Translations under genes and position numbers: made by a program
Notes under the pieces: generated by a model
What the model saw: only the letters and a program-made list of their open reading frames with translations
Databases searched by the model: none
What the model was told of the DNA's origin: nothing
DNA from: JACZWZ01 sp036478235
Lineage (GTDB): Bacteria; Actinomycetota; Acidimicrobiia; Spongiisociales; UBA11373
DNA length: 34,060 bases
Reading direction: 5' to 3'
Assembly (NCBI GenBank): GCA_036478235.1
Contig: JAZGDZ010000129.1
Location: 1-34,060 of the forward strand
In this document: piece after piece, positions 13,794-21,656 of the stretch
How positions within the stretch are numbered: the stretch's first letter is position 1
Layout: each line of letters begins with the position of its first letter

Positions 13794-13814
13794 TTGTCCG
13801 TTGTCCGTTGTCCG
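13794..13814. repeat. Heptanucleotide tandem repeat, TTGTCCG type
   Basis: Three consecutive TTGTCCG units right after the mgtE stop. The complement CGGACAA recurs twice in the next 120 bp (in C-G-G-A-C-A-A-C-T-C-G-A-C contexts), so longer hairpins are possible. The gap up to 14068 shows no gene. Confidence 0.8.
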
Positions 13815-14060
13815 ATCGCCTCACGAACGCTTCGGACAACTCGACGCAGGCCGCAGCAGACCTCGGTGAACCCGACCTGGACACCGAATCCCGACACGCC
13901 TGGAACGGACAACTCGACCGCAATTAACTCACAAGCGGGGAGACGCGTCCGATCTCCATCGCCGAACGCCATCTGGATCGGCGAACTCGACGGGGGCGCA
14001 GACACCTTGCAGACAGGCGCGTCCCAACCTGACAGCGAGGCTCGGCCCGGAACGGGCTCG

Positions 14061-14078
14061 GAGCCGCTTCAGCGGCTC
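14061..14078. terminator. Hairpin at the end of the PEPCK operon
   Basis: GAGCCGC / GCGGCTC with TTCA loop; the loop contains the stop codon of the minus-strand gene (TCA at 14069-14071). Confidence 0.5.
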
Positions 14079-14479
14079 GCGAGCCACTCCTCGTACGTCA
14101 CCGCCTCCATCCACTCGGTGAAGTGCACCGCGCGGTGGCGCTCCCTCACCGCTTCGAAGACCTCGGGATCGGGAGTCGACTCGAGTGCGGCCCGCAGCAG
14201 ATCCAGCTGCGATTGCCAGCCCCGGCCTCCGAGAGCCTCGTCGACTCCGTTGCGCCAGTGGGGCAGCGCGCCCGGATCGTGTTCAAGCCAGTACCCCGCC
14301 AGCTTGCGAGCCGTGCGCACCGCCCGACGCAGGGCCTTGGCCTGCTCGCGATCGTGACCGACCATCTCCACGCCGTCCTCGAGCCACCCGGCAAGCATCG
14401 GCTCGGAGACATCGTCGGACTGTTCGATCGCTTGCCGGAACAAATCGTCGATCCGGTCTACCGCATCGAAGGCCCTCAC
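14069..14479 (-). CDS. Unknown 136-residue protein, last gene of the PEPCK operon
   Basis: I do not recognise this family. It is a small, helical, acidic protein without signal peptide or membrane segment; tryptophan-rich towards the end (G-W-Q-S-Q-L-D-L-L, F-T-E-W-M, Y-E-E-W-L). The GTG start overlaps the pckA stop by 4 bp (GTGA at 14476-14479), which supports both reality and translational coupling to PEP carboxykinase. A regulatory or assembly partner of PEPCK is conceivable but nothing in the sequence shows it. Confidence 0.75.
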   Translation of the reverse strand: MRAFDAVDRIDDLFRQAIEQSDDVSEPMLAGWLEDGVEMVGHDREQAKALRRAVRTARKLAGYWLEHDPGALPHWRNGVDEALGGRGWQSQLDLLRAALESTPDPEVFEAVRERHRAVHFTEWMEAVTYEEWLASR

Positions 14480-15993
14480 ACCGCGGCGGCAATCTCCGGC
14501 AGCAGGTCGGGATAGGAGGCGAGATGCGCGGCGCGGTCGGCCTTCAATCCCGCGATCAGGTCGGTGTACTCGGCCGTCCGCCCCTGCTGCTCGTAGAAAA
14601 CGCGAGGACGCAGTACTGCGCTGTCCTCGACTCCGGGCACGGAAACGGCGACCTGGTAGCCGAAGTCGGGATCCTCTTCCCAGTCAATGCCACCGTGGGC
14701 GATGGCGGCGACGATCGCGGCCGAGATCGCTGGCGTGACCTTTGACGACCTGTCGTCACCCTCGAGCCCACCGACTCGGCCCGTGTTGAGGACGAACACC
14801 TCGAGGTCGGCCGAGTCGAGCAGCTCGCGAAGCCGGTTCGCCTGCCACTCGTGGCGATAGGCGAAGAACGGATTGGTGCCGGGCACGCGCAGAAACTTGC
14901 CCGCCTCCGTCTTTCCGCCGGCACTGGTCCCGGTGGTCTCGCCCAGCATGAAGTACGCCGCTGCCTGATCTGGCGTGAGCCGGGATACGGCCGGGATGAT
15001 GTTGGCGTTGCGGTTGAGGATGAGCATGAAATCCGCCTGCTCGACTTCGGCGGGGTAGATCATGCCGGGGATGTCCTCGGCCGAGATGACCGCTCTGCTG
15101 TTCTCGGTGTGCGTCTTGTCGAAGAAGTCCAGCTTGCCGTCTGCGTCGATCGCCACGTTTTCCAGATAGGAACTCCGCTGGGTGGTGCCGTGCCAGACCG
15201 CCGGCTCTGATTCGGGCGTCAGCCCGTACACCTTGGCAAAGGTCCCCGCTTCCGTGCCGTAGACGCGACCGCCCAGAAAAAGCGAGACGAAATCGTCCTG
15301 TACCGGGGCGCCGCCGCCGGTACGAGAAAAGGTGGTAGTCGTCTTCCCGGTCCCGGAGAGACCCACGACCAGCCCCACTCGCCGCTTCTCCCCTTCACCC
15401 ACGACCTTGAGGCCGCTGTGCATCGCCAGTCCCCCGCGGCGATACATCATCGCGTCCCACATCCGCAATCCACCCATCTTGGATTCGCCGAAGTAGTCCG
15501 AGTTGAGCACCCGGGTGACCCCGGCGTCGAGGTCGACGGCGATGATCCTGTCGTCCGGATACCCCGGAGCGGCGAGCGACGGCGTGTAGATGACGGTGAA
15601 CTCGGGCTCGGCGACGTCGTCGGCCGGGAAGAAGAGCAGCCGTTGCTTGGCCATGATGTTGGCGTTCTCCCTCTCGATGAGCAGCCGGGTGCGAACCCGG
15701 GCATCGGGGTGATCGCCTATGTACCCGTCGAGCACGATGACGTCGACATTTGTGAGGTGCTCGTCCTGGGCGCCGGACAATGCCTCGTACGCCTCGCGGG
15801 TGATGGTCGGATCGGTGTGGCGGGAGCTGTCATCAGAAACGATGAACGTCGACTGCTTGGACCGGGCAGTGACCTGCGTGGTCACGTTGAGGTTGCCGTA
15901 CTCGGTCTCTCGCACTGTCGGCTGCGCAGCAGTCATCTCGCGCAGCTCGTCGGGACCAGGGTTGTGGACGGCGGATCGCGCTCTGATCTCCAT
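14476..15993 (-). CDS. pckA: Phosphoenolpyruvate carboxykinase (ATP)
   Basis: Gluconeogenic enzyme converting oxaloacetate and ATP to PEP, ADP and CO2 (EC 4.1.1.49). 505 residues. The ATP loop G-L-S-G-T-G-K-T-T is at 211-219; Y-F-G-E-S-K-M-G-G near 167-175 and N-x-R-x-x-x-Y near the start of the substrate region also fit. The second metal/phosphate motif reads V-Q-D-D-F-V-S-L instead of the common G-D-D-E-H-G-W, so this is a divergent branch; function is still the best guess. Most actinobacteria use the GTP enzyme, which makes the ATP form notable. ATG 15993 has an AAGGAAG ribosome site. It lies 29 bp behind an aminotransferase gene and overlaps the next gene. Confidence 0.88.
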   Translation of the reverse strand: MEIRARSAVHNPGPDELREMTAAQPTVRETEYGNLNVTTQVTARSKQSTFIVSDDSSRHTDPTITREAYEALSGAQDEHLTNVDVIVLDGYIGDHPDARVRTRLLIERENANIMAKQRLLFFPADDVAEPEFTVIYTPSLAAPGYPDDRIIAVDLDAGVTRVLNSDYFGESKMGGLRMWDAMMYRRGGLAMHSGLKVVGEGEKRRVGLVVGLSGTGKTTTTFSRTGGGAPVQDDFVSLFLGGRVYGTEAGTFAKVYGLTPESEPAVWHGTTQRSSYLENVAIDADGKLDFFDKTHTENSRAVISAEDIPGMIYPAEVEQADFMLILNRNANIIPAVSRLTPDQAAAYFMLGETTGTSAGGKTEAGKFLRVPGTNPFFAYRHEWQANRLRELLDSADLEVFVLNTGRVGGLEGDDRSSKVTPAISAAIVAAIAHGGIDWEEDPDFGYQVAVSVPGVEDSAVLRPRVFYEQQGRTAEYTDLIAGLKADRAAHLASYPDLLPEIAAAV

Positions 15994-16022
15994 GACTTCC
16001 TTGGTCGTTGGGGACGATCATT

Positions 16023-16862
16023 CTAGGAAACGGGGTTGCGGTCTCCGGTCTCGCTGGCGACGATCGCACGGAGCGCGGCGGAGAGCGCCTCGCCGAAGCC
16101 CCCCGCGGCCACCTCGTGCTCCCCAATTCGACCGATCGCCATCACTTCCCTCAGCGTGGAGAGGGCGAACACCTCGTCGGCCTCCAGGACTCGCTCCAGT
16201 GGGAAGAAGCCCTGCTTGACGGCGACGCCGAGCCCGGCGGCGGCCTCGAGCAGTACGTCGCGGGTCACAGATGCCATGATCCCGAGTTCCAGAGTCGGGG
16301 TCTCCAGCCGACCCTGCGACATCCAGGCGATCGTGAAGGTGGGGCCCTCCAGGACGATCGATTCCCCGGTGAGCAGCAGCGCATCGTCGAACCCGGCGCG
16401 CTGCGCCTTGTCGGTCGATGCCATGTTCGGCGCGTATGACGTCCACTTGACTCCGGGGAAGCCTCCGACCTCGGTGGCAGGGTGCCACGGCGCCTGCATC
16501 GGCAGAAGGGCAAGCCGGTCGGGCAAGTCGTGGAGAGGCTCCCAGAGGACGATTGATCGCGAAGCGGCGTGTGCCAGCGGATCACGGCCGCCTCCGGTGA
16601 TGACGACACGAACATGGCAGTCGTCGCCTGCGGCAGCGCAGTCGGCTACCCACGATTCCAGGTCGGAGCGAGCGGGAAGGTCGATGGCGAGCGCCGCCGC
16701 ACTGCGCTCCAGCCGGTCGAGGTGCTGGGCCACCCGGAAGGGCCGCCCGCCGTAGGAGCGGATCACCTCGAAGACACCAAAGCCCCGTTGCAGGCCCCAG
16801 TCGAAAACCGAGACCGACGCCTCGGAGTCGGAGACCCGGGCACCGTCCAGGATGACTCGCAT
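16023..16862 (-). CDS. Class IV aminotransferase (PabC/IlvE/Dat fold)
   Basis: PLP enzyme of fold type IV, 279 residues. The catalytic lysine is K139 in V-K-W-T-S-Y-A-P-N-M; V-F-D-W-G-L-Q-R-G-F-G-V-F-E near 18-31 and the glutamate in V-L-E-G-P-T-F-T-I-A-W are family marks. Members include aminodeoxychorismate lyase, branched-chain and D-amino acid aminotransferases; the sequence does not decide. First gene of a minus-strand operon with pckA and the 136-residue gene, which could hint at an amino acid to oxaloacetate/pyruvate link. The ATG at 16862 has a TAGGCT -10 box 8 nt upstream. Confidence 0.85.
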   Translation of the reverse strand: MRVILDGARVSDSEASVSVFDWGLQRGFGVFEVIRSYGGRPFRVAQHLDRLERSAAALAIDLPARSDLESWVADCAAAGDDCHVRVVITGGGRDPLAHAASRSIVLWEPLHDLPDRLALLPMQAPWHPATEVGGFPGVKWTSYAPNMASTDKAQRAGFDDALLLTGESIVLEGPTFTIAWMSQGRLETPTLELGIMASVTRDVLLEAAAGLGVAVKQGFFPLERVLEADEVFALSTLREVMAIGRIGEHEVAAGGFGEALSAALRAIVASETGDRNPVS

Positions 16863-16870
16863 CGGGCGGG

Positions 16871-16876
16871 AGCCTA
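16871..16876 (-). promoter_or_regulatory. -10 box of a probable leaderless promoter (aminotransferase operon)
   Basis: TAGGCT on the minus strand, 8 nt before ATG 16862. Confidence 0.45.
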
Positions 16877-16901
16877 GCCCTGGGCGCAGTGGCTTTAGTT
16901 T

Positions 16902-17149
16902 CCATGGCTCTTCGCAGTGTGGCTGCGGTCTCGGCTACGGCGTTCGGGTCCTGCCCGGCCCCGAAGCGCCTCCGCACGGGCGAGCCGCCCTACGGGCGGC
17001 GCAGTGTTCTACGTTCGGGTCCTACCCGGCCCCGAAGCGCCTCCGCATGGACGAGCCGCCCTACGGGCGGCGCTGTGTTCTACGGCTCATCGCGGTGCGA
17101 CCTGGGTCCCTTCCCAGGTCGCCGAGTCCGCGCCTATCGGCGCGCCCTC
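16902..17149 (-). repeat. Y element copy 5, reverse orientation, with two tandem Z units
   Basis: Occupies the divergent gap between the aminotransferase and glnE promoters. Reading the minus strand: head GAGGGCGCGCC from 17149, a central stem GACCTGGG/CCCAGGTC that covaries with the GGCC stem of other copies, two Z units (16943-17012 and 17013-17082, 70 bp each), and the tail ending ...GAAGAGCCAT at 16902. The head touches the glnE -10 box. Confidence 0.8.
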
Positions 17150-17150
17150 T

Positions 17151-17156
17151 TAGCCT
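17151..17156 (+). promoter_or_regulatory. -10 box of a probable leaderless promoter (glnE)
   Basis: TAGCCT, 7 nt before ATG 17164. The end of Y copy 5 lies 1 bp upstream, so any -35 contacts fall inside the repeat. Confidence 0.45.
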
Positions 17157-17163
17157 CATGGCC

Positions 17164-19948
17164 ATGGAACGCGTGCCGCCCGCCGATCCCGCAGATCTCG
17201 AGGCGTTGCGCGCCGCACAGTGGATCGTCGGCGACACGGTTGCAGCCGGCGATCTGTTCGATCGGGTCCGCACCGGGCCCGATCCCGAAGGCGCCATGCA
17301 CCGCCTCGGCGAGGTCGCCCGGCGAAGCCCGGACCTGGTGCGCGATGCACTCGAGGATGCCGTGTTGGGCAAGAGGCTCGTCTCGCTGATGGGAGGCAGC
17401 CGGGCGCTCGCGGCGACGCTGGCGACGGCCGAGGACGCCCGTCGGGTTCTGCTCGGACCGCCGATGCTTCAAGACGCCTTGCCCGAAGACCTGGGCCGCC
17501 TCGTACCGCAGGCTCTGGCGGCAATAGCGGCCGAGGATCTCGCCGATGAAATCGACATGCCCGAGGCCGGGCTCCGAATCGCCAACCTGGCCGACGCAGC
17601 CGCCCGGGTGGCTGCGAGCACCTTCGGCGACCTCGCCATCGCGGTCGTGGCGATGGGCAAGTGGGGCGGCGGTGAGCTCAACTATGCATCGGACATCGAC
17701 GTTCTGTTCGTCCACGAAGGCTCCGAGGACGAGGCGTCGGCCGCCGCATCCCGCTTCATCGAGCTGCTGACGCGGCGGGCCGACTCCCGAGCCCCCTTCC
17801 GGGTCGATACCGACCTCCGTCCGGAGGGTTCGGCCGGGCCGCTGACCCGGTCACTCGAGTCATACCGGGCCTACTGGGAGCGGTGGGCCGACACCTGGGA
17901 GTTCCAGGCGCTCCTCAAAGCGCGCTTCGTGGCCGGCGATCCGGCCCTCGGAGCCCGCTTCCTGGAGGTGGCAGAGGAGTACGTGTTCCCGCAGCGGCTC
18001 GGCGCCGACGCCGTCAGGTCGGTCCGGGCCATGAAGGCGCGCGCCGAGGGGCTGCTCGATCCCTCCATCACCGAACTCAAACGCGGAGTCGGCGGAATTC
18101 GCGACGTCGAGTTTGCGGTGCAGCTGCTGCAGCTGGTTCACGGCAGGGCCGACCCCTCACTCCGCACCCCGAACACCCTGGAGGCACTGAAGGCCCTTGC
18201 CGACGGCGGATACGTGCTCGAAGACGACGCCGACGAGCTGGCCGCGGCCTATCGGTGGCTGCGCGACGCCGAGCATCGCATCCAGCTGTTCGACCTTCGT
18301 CAGACGCACTCGCTGCCGACACAGCCGGCAGACCGCGAGAGAGTGGCCCGGGCCATGGGGTACCGGGACGACCCGAACACCCCGGCGCTGGAGAGATTCG
18401 AGTCGGATCTCGCAGAGCGACGGTCGGCGGTTCGATCGATCCACGAGCGGCTCTTCCACCGCCCGGTGCTCGAGGCGCTCGCCGACAGCCGGGCCGCCTC
18501 GATGACTCCCGAAGCCGCAATCCAGCGGCTCGAGGCATTCGGCTTTCTCGACACCGACGGGACCCGGCGCGCCGTCGCCGAACTCACCAGCGGCCTGTCG
18601 CGCCGCAGCGCTCTGATGCGCCACATGCTTCCGGTGGTCATGGAGTGGCTGTCCACCGCTCCCGACCCCGACCTCGGGCTCGCCCAGTTGCGGCTGCTGC
18701 TGGGGACGACCGACGACACCGCAGCGATCGTCGCAACTCTTCGAGACGATCCGGCCGCGGCGGAACGGCTATGCCTGGTTCTCGGCACGTCGAGCCTGGT
18801 CGGACGCCTCATCGACCGCCTTCCTCCCCTGGTACCGACCCTGGGTGACGACGCCGCGCTGGCGTCGTGGCCGGCTTCCGACGACCTCGTCGCCGAAGCC
18901 GGGCACCGCGTTTCCGTCCACGACGACCCGACCGCCGCCGTCCGACGCTTCCACGCCGAACACCTCCTGCGGATCGCGGTCGCCGACATCGCCGGGCTGA
19001 TCGACGAGGCCGAGGTGGGCCGACGCCTCTCCCAGCTGAGCGACGCAACCGTCGCCGCCGCGGTCTCGGCGGCGGTGGCAGAGACGGGAGAGGCGCACGG
19101 GCTGTGCGTCGTGGCGCTGGGCAAGTGGGGCGGCGGCGAACTCACGTACGCAAGCGACCTCGATGCGGTCGTCGTCGTCGACGAGCCCGAATGCCACCGA
19201 CCGCGCCTCCCGGATCATCGAACGAGTCATCGCCACCCTCGGCGGGCCGATCACCGGCCTCCCCTCGCTCGAACTCGATCTCGATCTGCGACCCGAGGGC
19301 CGCAAGGGAGCCCTGGTGCGGAGCGCATCCGCCTATGAGGCGTACTGGGAGCAATGGGTGGAGACGTGGGAGCTGCAGGCTCTGCTCCGGGCCCGCCCGG
19401 CCGTCGGCGACATCGATCGAGGGACGGAGTTCGTCGAAAAGGCGGCGCGGCACGTCTTCGCAGACATCCCAGATCGCGACCAGGACATTCGGGCGATGAA
19501 GGCCAGGGTGGAGCGGGAGCGAATCCCGCTCGGAGAGGATCCCGACTTTCACCTCAAGCTCGGCAAGGGGAGCCTTGCCGACGTCGAGTGGACGGTCCAG
19601 CTGCTGCAAATGCGCCGCGGCCGGGACCGGCCGGCGGTGCGTGGTCCGTCGACCCTCAGGGCGATCGAGGCGCTGGCGAGGGAGGGGATCCTCCCGGCCG
19701 GCGAGGCGAGGATGCTCGAAGAGGCGTACCGCTTCTGCGCACGGGTGCGCAATCGCCAGTTCCTGAGGTCGGAGCGCAGTTTCGACTCGCTTCCGAGCGA
19801 TCCGGCCGAGGCCACGCGTCTCGCCCGATCACTGGGGTACGACTCCTCCCCCCGAAGCGCGTTGCGTGAGGACTATCGGCGCCTGACCCGCCGCGCCCGT
19901 CGCGTGGTCGAGCGCCGTTTCTACGGGATCGACCCGGGGAGCCGCTAG
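17164..19948 (+). CDS. glnE: Glutamine synthetase adenylyltransferase/deadenylase, with a frameshift
   Basis: Bifunctional enzyme that switches glutamine synthetase off and on by adding or removing AMP. Two nucleotidyltransferase domains are visible: the first with A-M-G-K-W-G-G-G-E-L-N-Y-A-S-D-I-D (about 165-181), the second with A-L-G-K-W-G-G-G-E-L-T-Y-A-S-D-L-D (about 650-666). The frame then breaks near 19180-19200, after V-V-V-V-D-E-P; the remaining 250 residues (R-I-I-E-R-V-I, L-R-P-E-G-R-K-G-A-L-V-R-S, and the C-terminal helical domain) continue in the +1 frame to TAG 19948. One extra base in the DNA would explain it. Repaired length is about 928 residues, normal for actinobacterial GlnE. 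ATG 17164 is chosen from the -10 spacing. Confidence 0.9.
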
Positions 19949-20117
19949 GAGGGCGCGCCGACAGGCGCGGACTCGGCGGCCTGGGGCTGGGGCCCCCGGG
20001 CCGTAGTACACGGCGCCGCCCGCAGGGCGGCACCACCATGCGGAGGCGTTCGAGGCCGAGTAGGACTCGAACACCGGAGCTAAAACCAGCGATGAGCCGT
20101 AAGGCGAAGAGCCATGA
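19949..20117 (+). repeat. Y element copy 3
   Basis: Starts directly after the glnE TAG (19946-19948). Single Z unit with GCCGCCC/GGGCGGC stem, loop GCA, no X. Fills the convergent gap with the DAHP synthase gene together with the next hairpin. Confidence 0.8.
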
Positions 20118-20124
20118 GATTCGC

Positions 20125-20152
20125 AGTGCGTCTGCCTATTGGCAGACGCACT
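20125..20152. terminator. Bidirectional terminator hairpin between glnE and DAHP synthase
   Basis: Perfect 12-bp stem AGTGCGTCTGCC / GGCAGACGCACT with a TATT loop; its end overlaps the stop codon of the minus-strand gene (CTA at 20151-20153). Confidence 0.75.
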
Positions 20153-21152
20153 AGACAGGCCTGCCGAGTACAGCCGCCAGCGCCCGAATCTCGTCCATCA
20201 GCGCACCGAACTCATCGGGAAGGAGGGCCTGGGATCCGTCCACCAGCGCAGTCTCCGGCGAGGGATGCACATCGACCATCACTCCGTCGGCGCCGGCGGC
20301 GATTCCGGCGCGCGCCAGTGGGGCCACCAGGCCCCGACGTCCCGCCGAGTGCGAGGGGTCGATGAGGATCGGCAGATGGGACAGGTCTTTGACGACCGGG
20401 ACCGCCGAGATATCGAGCGTGTTGCGGGTCTGGGTCTCGAACGTCCTGATGCCCCTCTCGCACAGGATGACGGAGTGGTTGCCCTCCTTGTACACGTACT
20501 CGGCTGCGTTGAGCCACTCCTCGATGGTGGCGGTGAACCCCCGCTTGAGCATCACCGGCTTTGGCTGGCGCCCCACCTCGGCGAGCAGAGGAAAATTCGC
20601 CATGTTCCTCGTTCCGATCCTGACCAGATCGGCGTAGTCGGACACAAGCTCGATGTCCCGCGGGTCGAGCACCTCGGCGACGAAAGGTAGCCCGAATTCG
20701 GTCCGCGCCTCGGCCAGCAGCTCCAGGCCCTTCTCTCCGAGGCCCTGGAAGGAGTACGGCGAGGTGCGAGGCTTGAAGGCGTCGCCGCGCAGGATGGTCG
20801 CCCCGGCCTGCTGCACTGCATCGACCGCGGCGAAGAGCTGGTCACGGCTCTCGACGGCGCATGGACCGGCGATGATCGCCACCGCTTCTCCACCCACCGC
20901 CACGCCGCCGACGTCCACGACCGTGTCGGAGGTCTGAAAATCCCGGCTGACGAACTTGTACGGCTTGAGCACCGGCACGGCGCGCTCGACACCGGGAAAG
21001 GCCTCCCAGGGAAGCTGCTGGATGGCGGAGCGGTCTCCGACCGCTCCGATCACCGTCCGCAGCTGGCCCTCCGAGACGTGGGCCTCGGCCCCGATGTCGC
21101 GCAGCCGCTCGACGACGTGGGCAACGTCGTCACGAGATGCGTCGCGCTGCAT
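20151..21152 (-). CDS. aroF: 3-deoxy-7-phosphoheptulonate (DAHP) synthase
   Basis: First step of the shikimate pathway: PEP plus erythrose 4-phosphate. Type I-beta class, recognised by the N-terminal ferredoxin-like regulatory part, then G-P-C-A-V-E-S, F-K-P-R-T-S-P-Y-S-F-Q-G-L-G, V-R-I-G-T-R-N-M-A-N-F, L-K-R-G-F, C-E-R-G-I-R-T-F-E and D-P-S-H-S-A-G-R-R. The start is uncertain. Family members begin with the strand I-I-V-M, which here lies just before ATG 21152. A CTG at 21191 has a strong ribosome site (AAGGGAG, 5 nt away) behind a TATCGT -10 box (21222-21217) and would restore that strand; ATG 21152 has none. The reported coordinates use the ATG. The gene is divergent from the XRE regulator. 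Confidence 0.92.
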   Translation of the reverse strand: MQRDASRDDVAHVVERLRDIGAEAHVSEGQLRTVIGAVGDRSAIQQLPWEAFPGVERAVPVLKPYKFVSRDFQTSDTVVDVGGVAVGGEAVAIIAGPCAVESRDQLFAAVDAVQQAGATILRGDAFKPRTSPYSFQGLGEKGLELLAEARTEFGLPFVAEVLDPRDIELVSDYADLVRIGTRNMANFPLLAEVGRQPKPVMLKRGFTATIEEWLNAAEYVYKEGNHSVILCERGIRTFETQTRNTLDISAVPVVKDLSHLPILIDPSHSAGRRGLVAPLARAGIAAGADGVMVDVHPSPETALVDGSQALLPDEFGALMDEIRALAAVLGRPV

Positions 21153-21232
21153 CACGATGATGGTCGAGTCGTCACCGACACGGGCCGACAGCGTGGCTCC
21201 CTTCGTTGTAGGGCGACGATAGCGGTGCCCCG

Positions 21233-21304
21233 AATGCTTGCTCCCAATGCTTGCTTTTGCTAACGCTTGCATTTGCAAGCACTTTCCGATACAATAGCAA
21301 GCAC
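21233..21304. promoter_or_regulatory. Array of GCTTGC operator half-sites over the XRE promoter
   Basis: Five copies of the same half-site: AATGCTTGC at 21233-21241 and 21246-21254, a perfect palindrome GCTTGCA-TT-TGCAAGC at 21265-21280, and GCAAGCAC again at 21297-21304. The palindrome overlaps the -35 box and the last copy covers the start of transcription. Probable binding sites for the XRE protein encoded downstream. Confidence 0.65.
21267..21295 (+). promoter_or_regulatory. Promoter of the XRE-HbhA operon
   Basis: -35 TTGCAT (21267-21272), 17-bp spacer, -10 TACAAT (21290-21295). The best sigma-70-like promoter of the window; the ATG follows 10 nt later, giving a leader of a few bases. 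Confidence 0.7.
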
Positions 21305-21305
21305 G

Positions 21306-21656
21306 ATGAAGCACAGAGTGTCGGAGGTCGGATCGTTCATTCGCCAACAGCGCGAGCGCAGCGCGATCTCGTTGCGCAAGTTGGCCGAGCGGGCGGGGAT
21401 CTCCAATCCCTATCTGTCTCAGATCGAACGGGGGCTGCGCAAGCCCTCGGCCGAAATCCTCAAGTCGATCGCCCGGGCTCTCTCGATCTCGGCGGAGACG
21501 CTCTACGAGCGGGCAGGCCTGCTCGAGGGACGGGAGACGGCCGACATCGAGACCGCAATCCGCTCCGACACCACGCTGAACGACAGACAGAAGCAGGCCC
21601 TGACCGAGATCTATCGATCGTTCGCGTCCGGGATGGAGAGCGAGGAGACGAAATGA
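21306..21656 (+). CDS. XRE-family helix-turn-helix regulator (Rv0474-like)
   Basis: 116 residues. A Cro/CI-type HTH occupies about 9-64 (I-S-L-R-K-L-A-E-R-A-G-I-S-N-P-Y-L-S-Q-I-E-R-G-L-R-K-P being its core), followed by a short helical tail with E-T-L-Y-E-R-A-G-L. In mycobacteria the same order occurs: XRE protein Rv0474 immediately before hbhA (Rv0475). ATG 21306 is preferred to the in-frame TTG 21267, which lies inside the promoter. The stop overlaps the next start (ATGA at 21653-21656). The GCTTGC array upstream suggests autoregulation. Confidence 0.88.
   Translation: MKHRVSEVGSFIRQQRERSAISLRKLAERAGISNPYLSQIERGLRKPSAEILKSIARALSISAETLYERAGLLEGRETADIETAIRSDTTLNDRQKQALTEIYRSFASGMESEETK

Noticed and set aside
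16852..17163. N-terminal extension of glnE through Y copy 5
   Set aside because: The extension is repeat DNA; family similarity begins after ATG 17164, which has its own -10 box.
19163..19948. Separate 261-residue gene after glnE
   Set aside because: It is the C-terminal part of GlnE in the shifted frame; its start codon lies inside the second nucleotidyltransferase domain.
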